Source: Anaeramoeba flamelloides (Eukaryota; Metamonada; Anaeramoebidae). Taken from it: a stretch of 64,000 nt of DNA. The DNA is taken from the NCBI GenBank assembly GCA_027625915.1, contig JANTQA010000023.1, positions 9,176,001 to 9,240,000 of the forward strand. The letters are read 5' to 3'. A program made the translations under genes and the position numbers. The notes below the pieces were generated by a model. The model was not told the origin of the DNA, ran no database searches, and saw only the letters and a list, made by a program, of their open reading frames with translations. Positions 36,501-47,643 of this stretch are shown in pieces (the stretch's first letter is position 1; the number at the start of each line of letters is the position of its first letter).

Positions 36501-39339
36501 AAAAAATATAAAATTGATAACAAACCAAATTTTCACAAAACTAATTCTCAATTTAGAAAGAAGGTTAATTTTCATTGCCTTTCTACCAAACAATCAGATC
36601 TAATTCTCATTAAGATCAAAAAGATAAAAAATAAATATTTTTTTTAAATTTAGGGTTTCAGAAAGTTCCATAGAGTGTCGTAGAGCGCCGTAAAGTTCCT
36701 GTTTTTTTTTGAGTTTTTCTGTTTTATTTGTGAAGTGTTCTAGGTTTTTTTTACTTTAGAAATAAACAGATAATTTATTAAAATTTTCGGTTTATTTCTA
36801 AAGTAAAAAAAACCTAACGAAAATCTATAGATTTTCTAAATAAATAGAAAATTCAAAAAAAAAACATAACTAAAATCTATTAATTTCTGACAAATAAAAT
36901 AGAAAACCTCAAAAAAACCTAGAACACTTCAAAAATAAATAGAAAACTTAAAAAAACCTAACGAAAATCCATTGATTGTGCAAATAAACAGAAAACTAAA
37001 GAAAAGCTCAAGACGATTTTCCAAAGTTTAAAAGAATGGAGAAAAATCAAAGATTTTACTCAATTATTTTAAATTCTGGAAAGGCTAACAAAAAGTACCT
37101 TGGAGTACCTAGCTTTTTCAGAATTCAAAAGAATGGAGAAAAATCAAAGATTTTACTCCATTCTTTTCAATTCTGGAAAAGCTAACAGCAATTTTTTTTA
37201 ATTTTTGTAATAAACCGAAAATTTTTGAAATTTTCGTTTTATTTCTCAAATTAAAAAAAATCTAAGGACAAACAAAAGATAATTTTGTTGGATCACCTCT
37301 CCTCAAGAATAAAATAAAATAAAAAATAAATATTTTTTTTCTTTGAAGAGTGATTATTGGCAATAAATTGGAAAAGTTACTTATTTCATGATTAATCATA
37401 GTTTTAATAAACCAGAAAAAAAAAAAGAAATATTGCGTCTAGGGTGTTCAGAGATGATATCTTTTTTTAGTCTTTGGGTTGAGTGAGATTTTAATATTTT
37501 TTTGATCAATAAATTTCCTGAAATCTTATTTTTTATATATAAAAGCGCACTTAATTTTTTTTTAATTTGATTTTATTTTCTTTTATTTAATTGTTTGGGG
37601 GGGCATTATCGGGAAAAATAACTTTTACATTTATAAAATAAAATTTCATTGTAATCTGATTTTTTTCTTAAAACTTAAAACATATTTTTTTAATTTGATT
37701 TTATTTTATTTATTTATTTGGAAAGCGTTATCAAGATAAATAGCAGTAAACATTGATAAAAAGAATTTTTTGTGTGTCCTTTTAAAACAAAAAATGTTGT
37801 CTGAAAATAAAATGATTAATGTGAATTTTGATAAAGCACAAAAAGGTATTTGGTTTATTTTAGATGAATAAGTGGCTTTAACCTTTTATTCTCTTTATTA
37901 AGAAAGTCTCTATTTGATAAACGGTTCAAATTGAAGTGAATTCTTATTATTTAAATTCTTTCAACTAATGAATTTTTAGTGTTTTTTGTGTTCTCTAGCG
38001 GGTATTGAAAATATAATAAAATGAAATAAAAAAAAAATAAAAAATTAAAAATACAAACCTTTTGATTTTTTCCGCAAGAGGAACCAAAATCGATAACTTT
38101 AATCGAAGCTTTTCTTGGGTTTTCAAGAAGGATATTTTCAGGTTTTAAATCGCAATGGATAATTTGAGCATTTTTTGATTTTAAAAATTGCAAAGTTTCA
38201 GCAATTTGGAGTGCCAAAGCTTTAACAAGAAGGATCGAAATACCTTTTAACTTGGTTTTTTTTAAGACCTCATAAAGATTTAATGATAATAGTTCAAAAA
38301 CAAAACAAAGATGGTTTCGATATTTAAAGGAATCGAGAAGCTTGACAACATGGTGTTCGTCTTCAGGGTCTGCTTGGTTAAGCCTTTCCAAAATTTGTTT
38401 TTCAATTAGGCCCTGTCGATTAAAAGCAGATTTTGATTTAATTATTTTGATTGCGACATATTTTTGGCTTTTATGATCAAACGCTTGCACAACTTGGCCA
38501 AAGGAACCAACGCCAATATTACGAACGATCTGATAAATGCCAGCAAAGATTTCGTTTTCTTTAAAGACATAATTATAATTCTCATCGTCGTAACCATTGT
38601 TATACAGAGGCAACGATCCCTGGCTTTTGTTTTTTAATTCCTTTTGCATTTTCTTTTCATAGTATTTCTTGTTGATCGTTTTGTAAGTATTTAATAAGCC
38701 GACACTCATCTTGACAACAGGCCTTTCGAAATTCGATCTTACTTGGAATTCGCTTTTTGTTTGTGAGGTTTGGGAACCTCCATTTTCATTTTCATTTTCA
38801 TTTTCATTTTCAGTCTCAGTACCAGTTATACTTCCACTTTCGGTTTCGCTTTCGCTTTGACTTTCACTTGTGCTTGTTACTTGAGAATTTCCCGAATCCT
38901 GAGAGATTTTGGAATTTACTTCACTCATCGAAACACTTAATTCCTCCTTATCTGTTTCTTGGGAATCTGTTTTATTCCCACTTTCGATTTCTGAACCCGA
39001 TTCAGTTTCCGAGTTGCCTCCGTCAGATTCGTCAGTTGTGATAATGCTACTTTGGCTCTCGTTTTCTTTTTGTTCTTTCTGATTCCTGTTTCGTTTCAAA
39101 AAATAATCGATCTGGTTTTTGCGATCACTTTGTTTTTTTTTTTTGTTACCTTGGATGGCATTATGGTCCTTTTTGTTTTTAAGACCAAAATAACTCTGAT
39201 AAAGATCGTCCTGAATCTTGAATGGTGAATTTTTTATGTTCAAATTAGCTTGAATTTCTTTATTGTCTTCATCAAACGACATATTTAATGAAGTGTTTCG
39301 TTTTGTTTTTGTCGTTATTTTTGAGCTTGGTTGGCTCAT
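32599..39339 (-). CDS. DYRK1: class I DYRK-family protein kinase, two exons with a 4.5-kb intron
   Basis: Dual-specificity kinase of the DYRK1/minibrain/Yak type, which autophosphorylates on tyrosine and then acts on Ser/Thr in growth and stress control. Exon 1 is 39339-38059 (427 codons) and exon 2 is 33516-32599, giving 732 residues. The first ~250 residues are Ser/Glu/Asn-rich. Kinase landmarks are GVGSFGQVV (276-284), catalytic Lys298 in VAIKII, HCDLKPEN (395-402), DFGSS (417-421), then across the splice IHTYIQSRFYRSPE. Next come DMWSFGCILVE, NEFEQMSKIVEVLGIPP and APGTSKFFEK, which is specific to DYRK1-like kinases. The activation loop reads H-T-Y, keeping the key second Tyr of YxY (Y431). 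A basic, Asn-rich C-tail follows. The exact subfamily is less certain than class I membership. Confidence 0.94.
34390..34443. repeat. 9-bp minisatellite (TGTGATTTC)6
   Basis: Six head-to-tail copies of TGTGATTTC, one starting AG instead of TG, in the DYRK giant intron. Confidence 0.9.
34936..35101. mobile_element. ~170-bp TIR element (family C), copy 2, inserted in an older repeat
   Basis: It shares the interior (AGACCACAAATACCAACAAA) and the right end (ATTCAAATACCAGTA) with 28024-28195. It interrupts a block that is continuous in the diverged copy at 54180-54740, so its outer limits are confirmed by comparison with that empty site. Confidence 0.65.
36640..37190. repeat. array of nested inverted and direct repeats
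   Basis: A perfect 27-bp inverted repeat (36741-36767 with 36790-36816) shares its left arm with a second perfect 20-bp inverted repeat (36732-36751 with 36911-36930). Imperfect ~50-bp direct units containing AAATAAAYAGAAAAC follow to about 36990. Two hairpin units then follow, the better one pairing 37110-37138 with 37156-37184 (27 of 29 matches). Confidence 0.8.
37597..37603 (+). repeat. G7 run
   Basis: Seven consecutive G residues in the AT-rich DYRK intron. On the DYRK-coding strand it is a C run. Confidence 0.9.
38059..39339 (-). CDS. DYRK1: DYRK exon 1
   Basis: This encodes residues 1-427, ending ...DFGSSCGKNQK. The donor is AAG|GTTTGT, weaker than the GTAAG donors of the other introns. 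Reading through gives an aromatic-rich non-coding tail. The frame runs exactly 427 codons from the ATG to the donor. Confidence 0.93.
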
Positions 39340-40810
39340 AAAGTGAATTTAATTGGTATTTTTGTTTAGGTTTTTTGTAATGTTGGTTGTTATCAAAAAG
39401 AAATATTAATTTTTAAAAAAAAACTTTGCTTCTGAATCTTCTTTTTCGTTTTTTTTTTTTTTTTGTGGGATCGTTTTGGATTCGTTTTGAAATTTGACTT
39501 TAGTCCTTTTTGAATTCAAATTGAAAAATAATACACAAACTAAAAAAATAAAAAAAAATAAATTGAAAAAGGTAGATTGTTTTGTAATTATTAAGGTTGG
39601 TTAAATCAAAAAAAAAAAGTTAATTCGAATTCAGAAATTGGGCTTTTAATGAATTTTCATTGTTTGAAAAAAAATTATCATTCGAACAAATTTGAAAAAA
39701 AATTTGATGAGGTTTTGGATATTATCAAGCATTGGGTTTGAAAATTTTACGTTGTTGAGATTAGAGTTTTTGAAATTTGTCTTAACTCAAAATGATTTTC
39801 TCTTTATTTGAATAAGGAAGGGGAATTAATTTTGTCTTAATTTTCCTTTTTTAACTTTTTACAACTTAGAAATCAAAGAGATAGATTGTAATTTGTCACC
39901 TCTTGTTATTTTTCTGGTTCTTTTTTATTTTAGGTGTTGATTGAACTAAGATCCCTAAACAAAATAAAGATATCAGAATTGGAAAGAACTGAAAATAAGG
40001 TGAATATTTTATCCCATTTAATACTTTAAGTTCCAAGTGAATTCTTAAAACACATTACAAAAATCACCATTTTAGATTAGCTTTGGTTCAGGTGATCTTT
40101 TGTCATGAGATCAAAATAATTATTATATTCGGAAAAAGATTTTTTTTTTCAGTTATCAAAATAACAACAACAAAAAGTAAAAGCCTGTTTAAAAATAAAA
40201 ATTTCTGTTTCTTTTTTGTTTAAGAACTATAGACTAACTACTATTTGTTGTAAAATAAATGAAACAAAATTTTCATTCACCTTTCAAAAATTGTAATTTA
40301 TAAATCAGAAACCATTTCAAATTTACAAGTCTTAGGTACTCGTAAACTCAAAAAAATCTTCAAGTAAATTTACTAACAAATTAAAAAAATTTTTCCTTAT
40401 CTTGAAATTGAAAAATAAAGCAAAAATCTGATAACTACAAATACAGAACTTCCTTTTAATACTATTTTCAGAAATGAATTATTGTTTTTAAAAGTCTGAT
40501 CCATTTTTCTCATTTTTGAAAAGTTTAAAAACCAACATATTTAAAAATTATTTAAAAAAAATTATTTTCTTTGAAAGAAGATTGAAATCTTATTTCGTGC
40601 AAAGGAAGTTTACAAAAATACACTTTAAAAATAAAACCCACAAGTTCTAAAATAACTAAGTTTAAAAAATCTACTTAATCACAAAAAAATACAATAATTA
40701 TTCTAAACTTGTAAAAAATTTTATTTTTTGATTCAAAGAACAGATCAAATCAATTTTTTCTAGGGCTTAAATGAAAAAATCTGAGAAAAAGAACCAAAGA
40801 ATCGAATTAA

Positions 40811-40824
40811 CCCCCCCCCCCCCC
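40811..40824 (+). repeat. poly-C tract (C14)
   Basis: Fourteen consecutive C residues inside the duplicated block. The partner copy has ordinary AT-rich sequence at the equivalent place. Confidence 0.95.
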
Positions 40825-41251
40825 GAAATAATTTTTAAAAACCGGGAAAATTCAACTTATTATCTATAGAAATACTTTATAATTTGATTATTTATAATCA
40901 ATAATTATGAACCCAATCTTAAATATTTCAGCAAGTCATTAAAAACCCAATGATTAAATTTATCAAATAGGGTTTACAATTATTTCTCAATTTTTTCAAG
41001 ATTTTTCAACAAAATAACTAATTCAAATTAATAAATCTAATAAAAAAAAAATAATAGATATTATCAAAAAACGGATTAAAATAATATAAATTTGTTAAAT
41101 ATACTCTAGATAATGAAGTAAGGTGTATGGCGTAAATTGATGAAATTTCTTTAAATGTAATCAATAATAGTGAATAAAATAGATGATCATTTTTTTTCTG
41201 GTTCTTCTAGGATTCAATATTTGATTTATTTTTTCGTGTATTTTTTAAAAT

Positions 41252-41468
41252 AAACTAAATTTCATTATAAATGGCCCAATTTTTTTTCAATTTTTTTTCA
41301 ATTTTTTTGATTTTATTTTTAGATGTAAAATAAATATTTCTAGTGTTTGGAACTGACTATTAAAATAGTGATTGTTTTATTAAAATCGATAATTTCGATT
41401 TATAAAAATATTTATTTTAAAATTTTGATTTTTAATGGGCCCATGATTTTGAAATGGAGTTTATGTTA
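41252..41468. mobile_element. ~215-bp GGGCCCA TIR element (family F), compact copy
   Basis: The left end reads ATTTCATTATAAATGGCCCA. The right end, on the complement, reads CATTTCAAAATCATGGGCCC, followed on both sides by AAAAATCAA-like sequence. It interrupts the duplicated block 40270-41760, whose partner is uninterrupted here, so insertion followed duplication. Confidence 0.65.
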
Positions 41469-42858
41469 AAATATTATATTTTATTTGTTCAGAAAAAGCT
41501 ATTGAAATTTGCCAAGGTGATATTCCATAAACGAAAAATGCTTCGAGTAAATTTTCTTTTTACTAAAATTTTAAAAACTAAATAATAAAAGATCGATTTA
41601 CTGAAAATTTATTTGTAAAAAATAAAATGTATTGATAAATAATAACTCATTTCTCGAAAGTTTGTGAACGGGTTTTATTATCAAGTTTAATTAAAAAAAT
41701 TGGACAAATAAGATCTCTATTACCTTTGGGAAAAAAAATAATAAAGAATTGTCAAAGTGTGTGATCTTTTTAAGGGCACTTTAATTAATCAAATAAGTCA
41801 CAAATAAAGAATTTTTTATAAGTTGCAATCCTTGAAGATCAGACACATCATTTTTTTTATTTTTCTGATTATTGTTCTGACTGAAAAGAAAAAAGTTTTG
41901 TATTATTATGTCAAATCTTCCTTTATGCATTATTCTTTATTTTTTCCTTACATGTGAAACTAAAATACCCATTAAAAAATCCTATTACTTATATTTTCAT
42001 ATTTGAAACATGATTTTAAAGTCTAAATAATACATTTTAACTGGGTAAGTTTCATTTTTTGAAAATGATAGGTTCAATTGATCTTCGAGGAGGTCAATTA
42101 TAAGCCAATATGTTGTTATACTCAACACAATTTGAACAAAAATGTTCATATTGAATTAATACAAGTAACAAGAAAGATTGAGTTATCTTATTTACAGTGA
42201 TCAAAATAATGCGTGCACAAGAACAATAATCTGTGTTTTAAAATATTATTCGTGATTTTTTTTCTTCTTATACCAAGGCAACATCCAATCCACTGCCAAA
42301 TAGTATACCTAAGTTCAAATCAATTTTGAAAGTAAAGGTCTGGTTATTTTCAGTAAAATTTAAATTATTCAAGCAAATAGCCGAAAATTTTTCTCAATTA
42401 TTTTGATTTTATTTGTTTTTTAAAGATAATTAAAATTTTATGAGTAATTTACTCTATTTTTTAAGATAAATTTTCCAATTTGATCCTAAATTTTTTAGAA
42501 TTTTTTTTTTAAATAATAGAACTTGAAGAAACCAAGACCATATTTTTTAGGCTTTATTATTGGTTTCTTTGATCGGTTAATGTATATGTCTTCTATAACA
42601 AAAAAACAAACTTTTTATTGTGAAACACGCAGTAAATTTTTTTGCACACTTTATTTTGACTACAGTACTTATAAATCAAATATTTACATCTATTTGTTAA
42701 GAGTTAAATAAAATCTGAAAAATAAGTTTATTTATTGATACTCTTGTCTCACAAAACAAAAAACAAACTCCTTCACTGGTATCTTTCTCAAAATAATTCC
42801 AAAACTTTTTATTTTTTTTACCTTTTCTTAATTGTACCATTACTTTTTCAAATTACCA

Positions 42859-45147
42859 ATGAGCAAGAGATCAAAAAAAAGACGGAAAACGAATAGAAAA
42901 AAAAGAGCCAAACAAGAAATCCGATTTAATTTTGATAATGATCCACAACTTGAGATTGATACATATCGTGTGGTTAATAATGATGAAAATATTCGCTCAA
43001 TTGAAACTGTAAAACTTGAAGAAGATTTTAACCCAAACCAGATAACCACATATAAAAAATTAATGAGCTCTATCGACAGCTCTGTTTCTGATTATTATTC
43101 CAGAATCTTGAATCAGGAAATAAAGAAGGAAAATAAAAATTCACAATCACGTAATCAAAAACAAAAAAACCAAAAAAATCTAAAAAAAAAAGAAGAACAC
43201 GAAGGTGAAGATAAAAAGAAAGAAGAAGAACCAATTGAAATCAGTGACGACGAAGGATCAAAAGATGAAGATGAAGATGAAAAGGAAGATAAAATTATAA
43301 TCCCAGAAAATTTTGAGGAGTCTGTAGAGGAATTTGATAATGATTTGTTTGAAACATACTTTAACCAATTAAAAGAATTTGAGACCAACCAATTAGCAAC
43401 AGGATGCTTTCGAAAGATTAAAAATAAATTAAAATTCGAAAATGGTAAATATCTCATTTCACCAGATCCAGATCAAATAAAAAAGACCCTGAAATCAAAA
43501 TTGGAAGACTACCCTATTAAGAAAGGTATCCAAGATAACTTACACCATTTAACCAAGCCAAATATTCGAAAGAGAAAAAAGAAAATAAAGAAAAAAGATT
43601 TGGATCAAAAAGAAGAAGAAGAAGAAAAGGATGAAAAAGTAAAAAAACATGAAAATATGCAGTGTGAAATGATGAATCTATTTTTAAATTATGGTGATTT
43701 GTTGTATACGGAACAAAACGAAAAAAATACACAAACTCTTCGAGAACTTTATCTTGTTCATATTTTGAATCACATTTTAAAAACAAGAACAAAAGTAATG
43801 CACCATAGTAAGAAAATTAAAGAAATCAAAATGAAAAAAAAAAACAAAAACCAAAACAAAAGCAAAAACAAAAACAAAAAAAAAAAAAACAACGGTGAAG
43901 ATGAAGATGAAAATGAAAATGAAAATGAAGAACTTGATAAGATGGACATTTTTCGAGATCAAGGGTTCACAAGACCAAAAGTCTTAATTTTGGTTCCGTT
44001 TAGACAGCACGCTGTCTCTTTAATTGAAACTATGCTTAAATTATCAACAAAGCAACAAAAAAAAACAATTTTGGAAAAAAGAAGATTCTATAAGGAATTT
44101 TCAGAAAAAACCGCTGATAACGAAAATAAGCCAAAGGACTATAACGAACTGTTTAAAGGCAACTCTGACGATTGCTTTCGAATCGGTGTTTCGTTGGGTG
44201 CAAGAAGTATAAGGCTATTTTCAGATTTCTATAATTCAGATTTGATCATTGCATCACCTTTAGGATTAAGATTGGTCGTTGGTGGGGAGGGCGATAAGGA
44301 AAGGGACTATGATTTTCTGTCTTCAATTGAAATTACGATTTTAGATCACGCAGATGTGTTATTAATGCAAAACTGGGAACACATTTTAACGATCTGGAAG
44401 GTCTTAAACAAGCTACCCGAATCACAGGGCAACACGGATTTTTCAAGAGTCAAGCATTGGTATTTAGATGGGCAGGCAAAATATTTTAGGCAAAACTTAA
44501 TATTTAGCAGGTTTAACACCATCGAGATTAATGCGTTTTTTAATAATAGCAAGTTATTTTGTTCGTCGTCAAAGGGAAAATTTAAATTAATTCCAAAATA
44601 CCTTGGCGTCATTGATATGGTTATCCCACAAGTCAAGCAAGTTTTTCAAAAAATCAAAATCACAAATCTCGCGAATATTGACGACATTAGATTTAATTTT
44701 TTTAAAAACCATTTGAATACAATCAAAAAGGATTTCGGATCTTATACCCTGATCGTGATACCAGACTACTTTGATTTTATTAGAATTCGAAACCTCTTTA
44801 ATAAAAATGATCTGTCCTATTGTATTTGCTCAGAGGATAGCAGCACAAACAAAATTGCCGCTTCCAGATCAAATTTCTTCCATGGCAGAAGGAAATTCCT
44901 ATTAATTTCTGAAAGGTTTCATTTCTTTAAAAGATATAAAATACGTGGCGTGAAAAATATAATCTTTTATGGCCTTCCAAAAAATGCCATTTTTTATTCA
45001 GAAATGCTTAATTGGGTCGAATCACAAAATAGCTCTTGTCTAATATTATATACCAAATATGAATATATGAAACTTCAACGAATTGTAGGATCAAAAAGAG
45101 CTAAAAAAATTTTGAGATCACAAAAAAATACTCATCTCTTTTGTTAA
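42859..45147 (+). CDS. UTP25: UTP25-like SSU-processome factor
   Basis: U3 snoRNP-associated nucleolar protein (DEF/Utp25) needed for 18S rRNA maturation. It is a helicase-fold protein that has lost the ATPase motifs. The single exon gives 762 residues from ATG 42859 (MSKRSKKRRKTNRKKRAK). The frame is open 27 bases further up but without an ATG. The N-terminal 350 residues are basic and acidic low complexity. The conserved part starts with RPKVLILVPFRQHAVSLIE, then FRIGVSLGARSIRLFS, IIASPLGLRLVVGGEGDKE and DFLSSIEITILDHADVLLMQ, with degenerate DHAD where helicases have DExD. NWEH, DFSRVKHWYLD, YFDFIRIRN, ERFHFFKRYKIRGVKN and FYSEMLN follow, all typical of UTP25. It ends about 3.3 kb tail-to-tail from COG2. 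Confidence 0.94.
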   Translation: MSKRSKKRRKTNRKKRAKQEIRFNFDNDPQLEIDTYRVVNNDENIRSIETVKLEEDFNPNQITTYKKLMSSIDSSVSDYYSRILNQEIKKENKNSQSRNQKQKNQKNLKKKEEHEGEDKKKEEEPIEISDDEGSKDEDEDEKEDKIIIPENFEESVEEFDNDLFETYFNQLKEFETNQLATGCFRKIKNKLKFENGKYLISPDPDQIKKTLKSKLEDYPIKKGIQDNLHHLTKPNIRKRKKKIKKKDLDQKEEEEEKDEKVKKHENMQCEMMNLFLNYGDLLYTEQNEKNTQTLRELYLVHILNHILKTRTKVMHHSKKIKEIKMKKKNKNQNKSKNKNKKKKNNGEDEDENENENEELDKMDIFRDQGFTRPKVLILVPFRQHAVSLIETMLKLSTKQQKKTILEKRRFYKEFSEKTADNENKPKDYNELFKGNSDDCFRIGVSLGARSIRLFSDFYNSDLIIASPLGLRLVVGGEGDKERDYDFLSSIEITILDHADVLLMQNWEHILTIWKVLNKLPESQGNTDFSRVKHWYLDGQAKYFRQNLIFSRFNTIEINAFFNNSKLFCSSSKGKFKLIPKYLGVIDMVIPQVKQVFQKIKITNLANIDDIRFNFFKNHLNTIKKDFGSYTLIVIPDYFDFIRIRNLFNKNDLSYCICSEDSSTNKIAASRSNFFHGRRKFLLISERFHFFKRYKIRGVKNIIFYGLPKNAIFYSEMLNWVESQNSSCLILYTKYEYMKLQRIVGSKRAKKILRSQKNTHLFC

Positions 45148-45372
45148 TTTTCTTCAAAAGTTCTTTCTTTTTTTTTCAGAATTTCTTTCCTTTTTTCTCT
45201 TTTTTATTTTTTCTTTTTTTTATAATTTATGTCAAAATTATTCAGAATTAGAACAATGATAATGATAAGGATTATTATTATTATTATAAAATACAATTTT
45301 TACTTTTTAAAAATAAAAAAAATAGAATATTATTTTTTTTGGTTTTTTATTTTACAATCAATTCGAGGTAAT

Positions 45373-45567
45373 AAACTAAATTCCAAAATTTTGGACACAG
45401 TTTAAACAGTTGAAAGAATAGCAACACCACACTTTACATTCTATTTGGAAATAATTTTTGATTTTACAAACTAAAGTATATTCCAAAAATTTGGGCACAG
45501 TTTAAAGGGTTGGAAGAATAACAACACTACACTTTAAATTCAATTTAGAAATTCTTTTGAATTTACA
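45373..45567. repeat. ~95-bp direct tandem repeat, two copies
   Basis: Unit 1 begins at 45373 and unit 2 at 45468, both with AAACTAAA then ATTCCAAAA and GGCACAGTTTAAA or GGACACAGTTTAAA, through CAACACCACACTTTA or CAACACTACACTTTA. A third unit starts at 45568 with ACTATTTC but fades within 20 bases. Confidence 0.85.
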
Positions 45568-47634
45568 AACTATTTCATTTTTTGTCTTTTTTGTTTTGTT
45601 TTCATTTCCTTTTTTGAAGTTACGTAATCTGTATGTTAGATTTGGAATTTTTTTTCAAAGGTTGATCGAAGTTTATTTTGAGTTTGTTGAATAGAAAAAT
45701 AACATACAATTCGTTGATGGTATCTTAACATTTGATCGATCAATAATTATTGAATAAATTTCAATAAATTTATCAATATAATTTTTTTGTTCGCTCGTTT
45801 CATCAAAATTTTGGACATATACTGGTTTTTTTTTTTTCTTTTTATTTTGTTTTCTTTTATTTGGATAAAAACCAATACTTCTAAAAAAATTAATAATCAG
45901 GAACTTAGGTGTGGTTTAATATTAGGTTTGGAAAAATCCAATAGATTCGGACTTTCTTTACCTATTTTTTGATTTTATGTAAGTATAATTTTTTGGAATG
46001 GGGTTTAGATATAATTTTAAAAAAATATTTTATTCAAAAACAAAGTCTATGACAAAGTATGAAGATTATTCAAATCATTTCAGAAAAGTTTATAGAAATG
46101 TTTTATAATTAATAGGTATCTTATTTTTGATGAGAAAAAGAAATATCAAGCATTTTTTAAATATCAATTTTTTATTTTCTGTTAAATATAAAAGGATGGA
46201 AATTTCAAAAACACCTGAAAGGCATTTTTTTGACAATTGGAAATATTAATAAAAATTTGTAAAATAAAATCTATTTTAAAAGGTTAATTTATAAATAATC
46301 AAATATCTATTAACAATTCTAATACCGATATATTGTTTCAATATTCTAAATATATCAATTTTAACCTATTTGATAAATGTTGACTTCAAAAAAATAATCA
46401 CAAATCCAGAAAATTTATTTATAAAATACCAAAATTGAAAATTAAGATTTTTTTTGATTATTCCTCTGATAAATGATAAACTTATTAAAAAGCCACTATT
46501 AGAATAATTATTATTGTTATGGTATTAAAATAATTCTGTTATAGTCTTTGTACCTTTCCTTGAATAATTATTTTAATTGTTTTCATTTAAATTGAGTAAA
46601 TTAGATGAATTTTTTCACCAAATAGTTTTTCTTAATCAAATTTAAAATCAAAATAATCAAATATCTTTATTGTGCTAAAGATACATTCTAATATTTTAAA
46701 TAGGTTATTATTATTCTTGGTTTAAAATATCATATTGAGATTTTTTTGAAAAAATTATTTTGAGTCTATTGAATAGGAGTATTCACATTGGTTTGTTTCT
46801 ATATTTGATAAAAGGGTTATAATCAATTGATTTAGAATTATTAAACTATATAACAATTCGAAATATTAATAGTTAACAGATAATTTATATATTTGTTTTT
46901 AAAACGGGTGAGTTTTTTCTTGATTTTTTATTAATATTTCTAATTGATAAAAAAAAATTAAATTTCATGGGTTTTAGAAAGGCATGGATTTTAGATTTAA
47001 CAGTTCATCTAGTATTTAATCAGGAAAAATCTTTAATTATTCTATTATTTATTAGATAAGATAATGATGATAGACCAAAATAATTGTAAAATGGGAAAAG
47101 ATTATTTATTCAAACAATGTAGTTTCAAAAAAACAAAATCACCAATAAAATTTCAAATTATCTTTTCTATATTGTGTGTTTCTTTTAACAAGCCAGAAAA
47201 AAATCTTGTGTTTGTCTCAATTCCCATAAGTCACAAATTAGAGTTCTGATTCCACTAGATTTTGCAATGAATCAAAAAAAATATTTCAGCAATTTTAAGA
47301 AAAAAGTAAACTATAGTTGAATTTATTTGAATCAAATTGGAAAAAAATTATCAAAAATTTTTGAAAAAATCACTAGATAAAAAAAGTTATTATCAGAAAA
47401 AATACACAGAAACCCGATTAGTACTGTTATTCAAAATTATAAAAATTTTCATTCTTTATGTGAATTTTTCACCAAACTTTTTATATTAAAAAAATTCTGG
47501 AATACAATGTGAACCTATACGAGAAAAAAAAAACAATACTCTATTCACTCTTAAACATTGGTTATAAACTACACATGAAAATTGTATATAGACAGAAATT
47601 AATTTTCTTGCATTAAACTTAAAATTGAATTATA

Positions 47635-47643
47635 CCCCCCCCC
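47635..47643 (+). repeat. poly-C tract (C9)
   Basis: Nine consecutive C residues in AT-rich intergenic DNA. Confidence 0.95.

Larger units (their letters stand above)
33517..38058 (-). other. giant intron of DYRK (4542 bp, phase 0)
   Basis: The donor is GTTTGT and the acceptor is TTAACTAATAG, with a branch-point-like AACTAAT touching the AG. It splits the activation segment between NQK and IHTYIQSRF. Contents are a 9-bp minisatellite (34390-34443), diverged dispersed blocks (34010-34390, 34640-35400) with a family C element inserted (34936-35101), and a complex inverted-repeat array (36640-37190). No gene is recognised. Confidence 0.9.
40270..41760. repeat. long diverged duplicated block, copy 1
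   Basis: The order of landmarks matches 51590-52820: AATCTTSAAGTAAATTTA, TTGAAATTGAAA, TTTTTCTCATTTTTGAAAAG, TACAATAATTATT, AAAAAGAACCAAA, GATAGATATTATCAAAAAAC-like and ACCTTTGGGAAAAAAA. Both copies lie upstream of a minus-strand gene. This one is split by a younger TIR element. Confidence 0.6.
39340..42858. other. divergent intergenic region between DYRK and UTP25
   Basis: This contains both promoters. A long block at about 40270-41760 is a diverged copy of 51590-52820 and is interrupted by a family F element at 41252-41468. A family B end lies at about 40230-40300 and a 14-base C run at 40811-40824. There is no supported gene. The ORF near 42523-42711 has no recognisable features. Confidence 0.65.

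Noticed and set aside
36414-36647. 77-codon basic ORF in the DYRK intron
   Set aside because: The first codon is TTG and there is no in-frame ATG. There is no family resemblance. It lies on the antisense strand of an intron.
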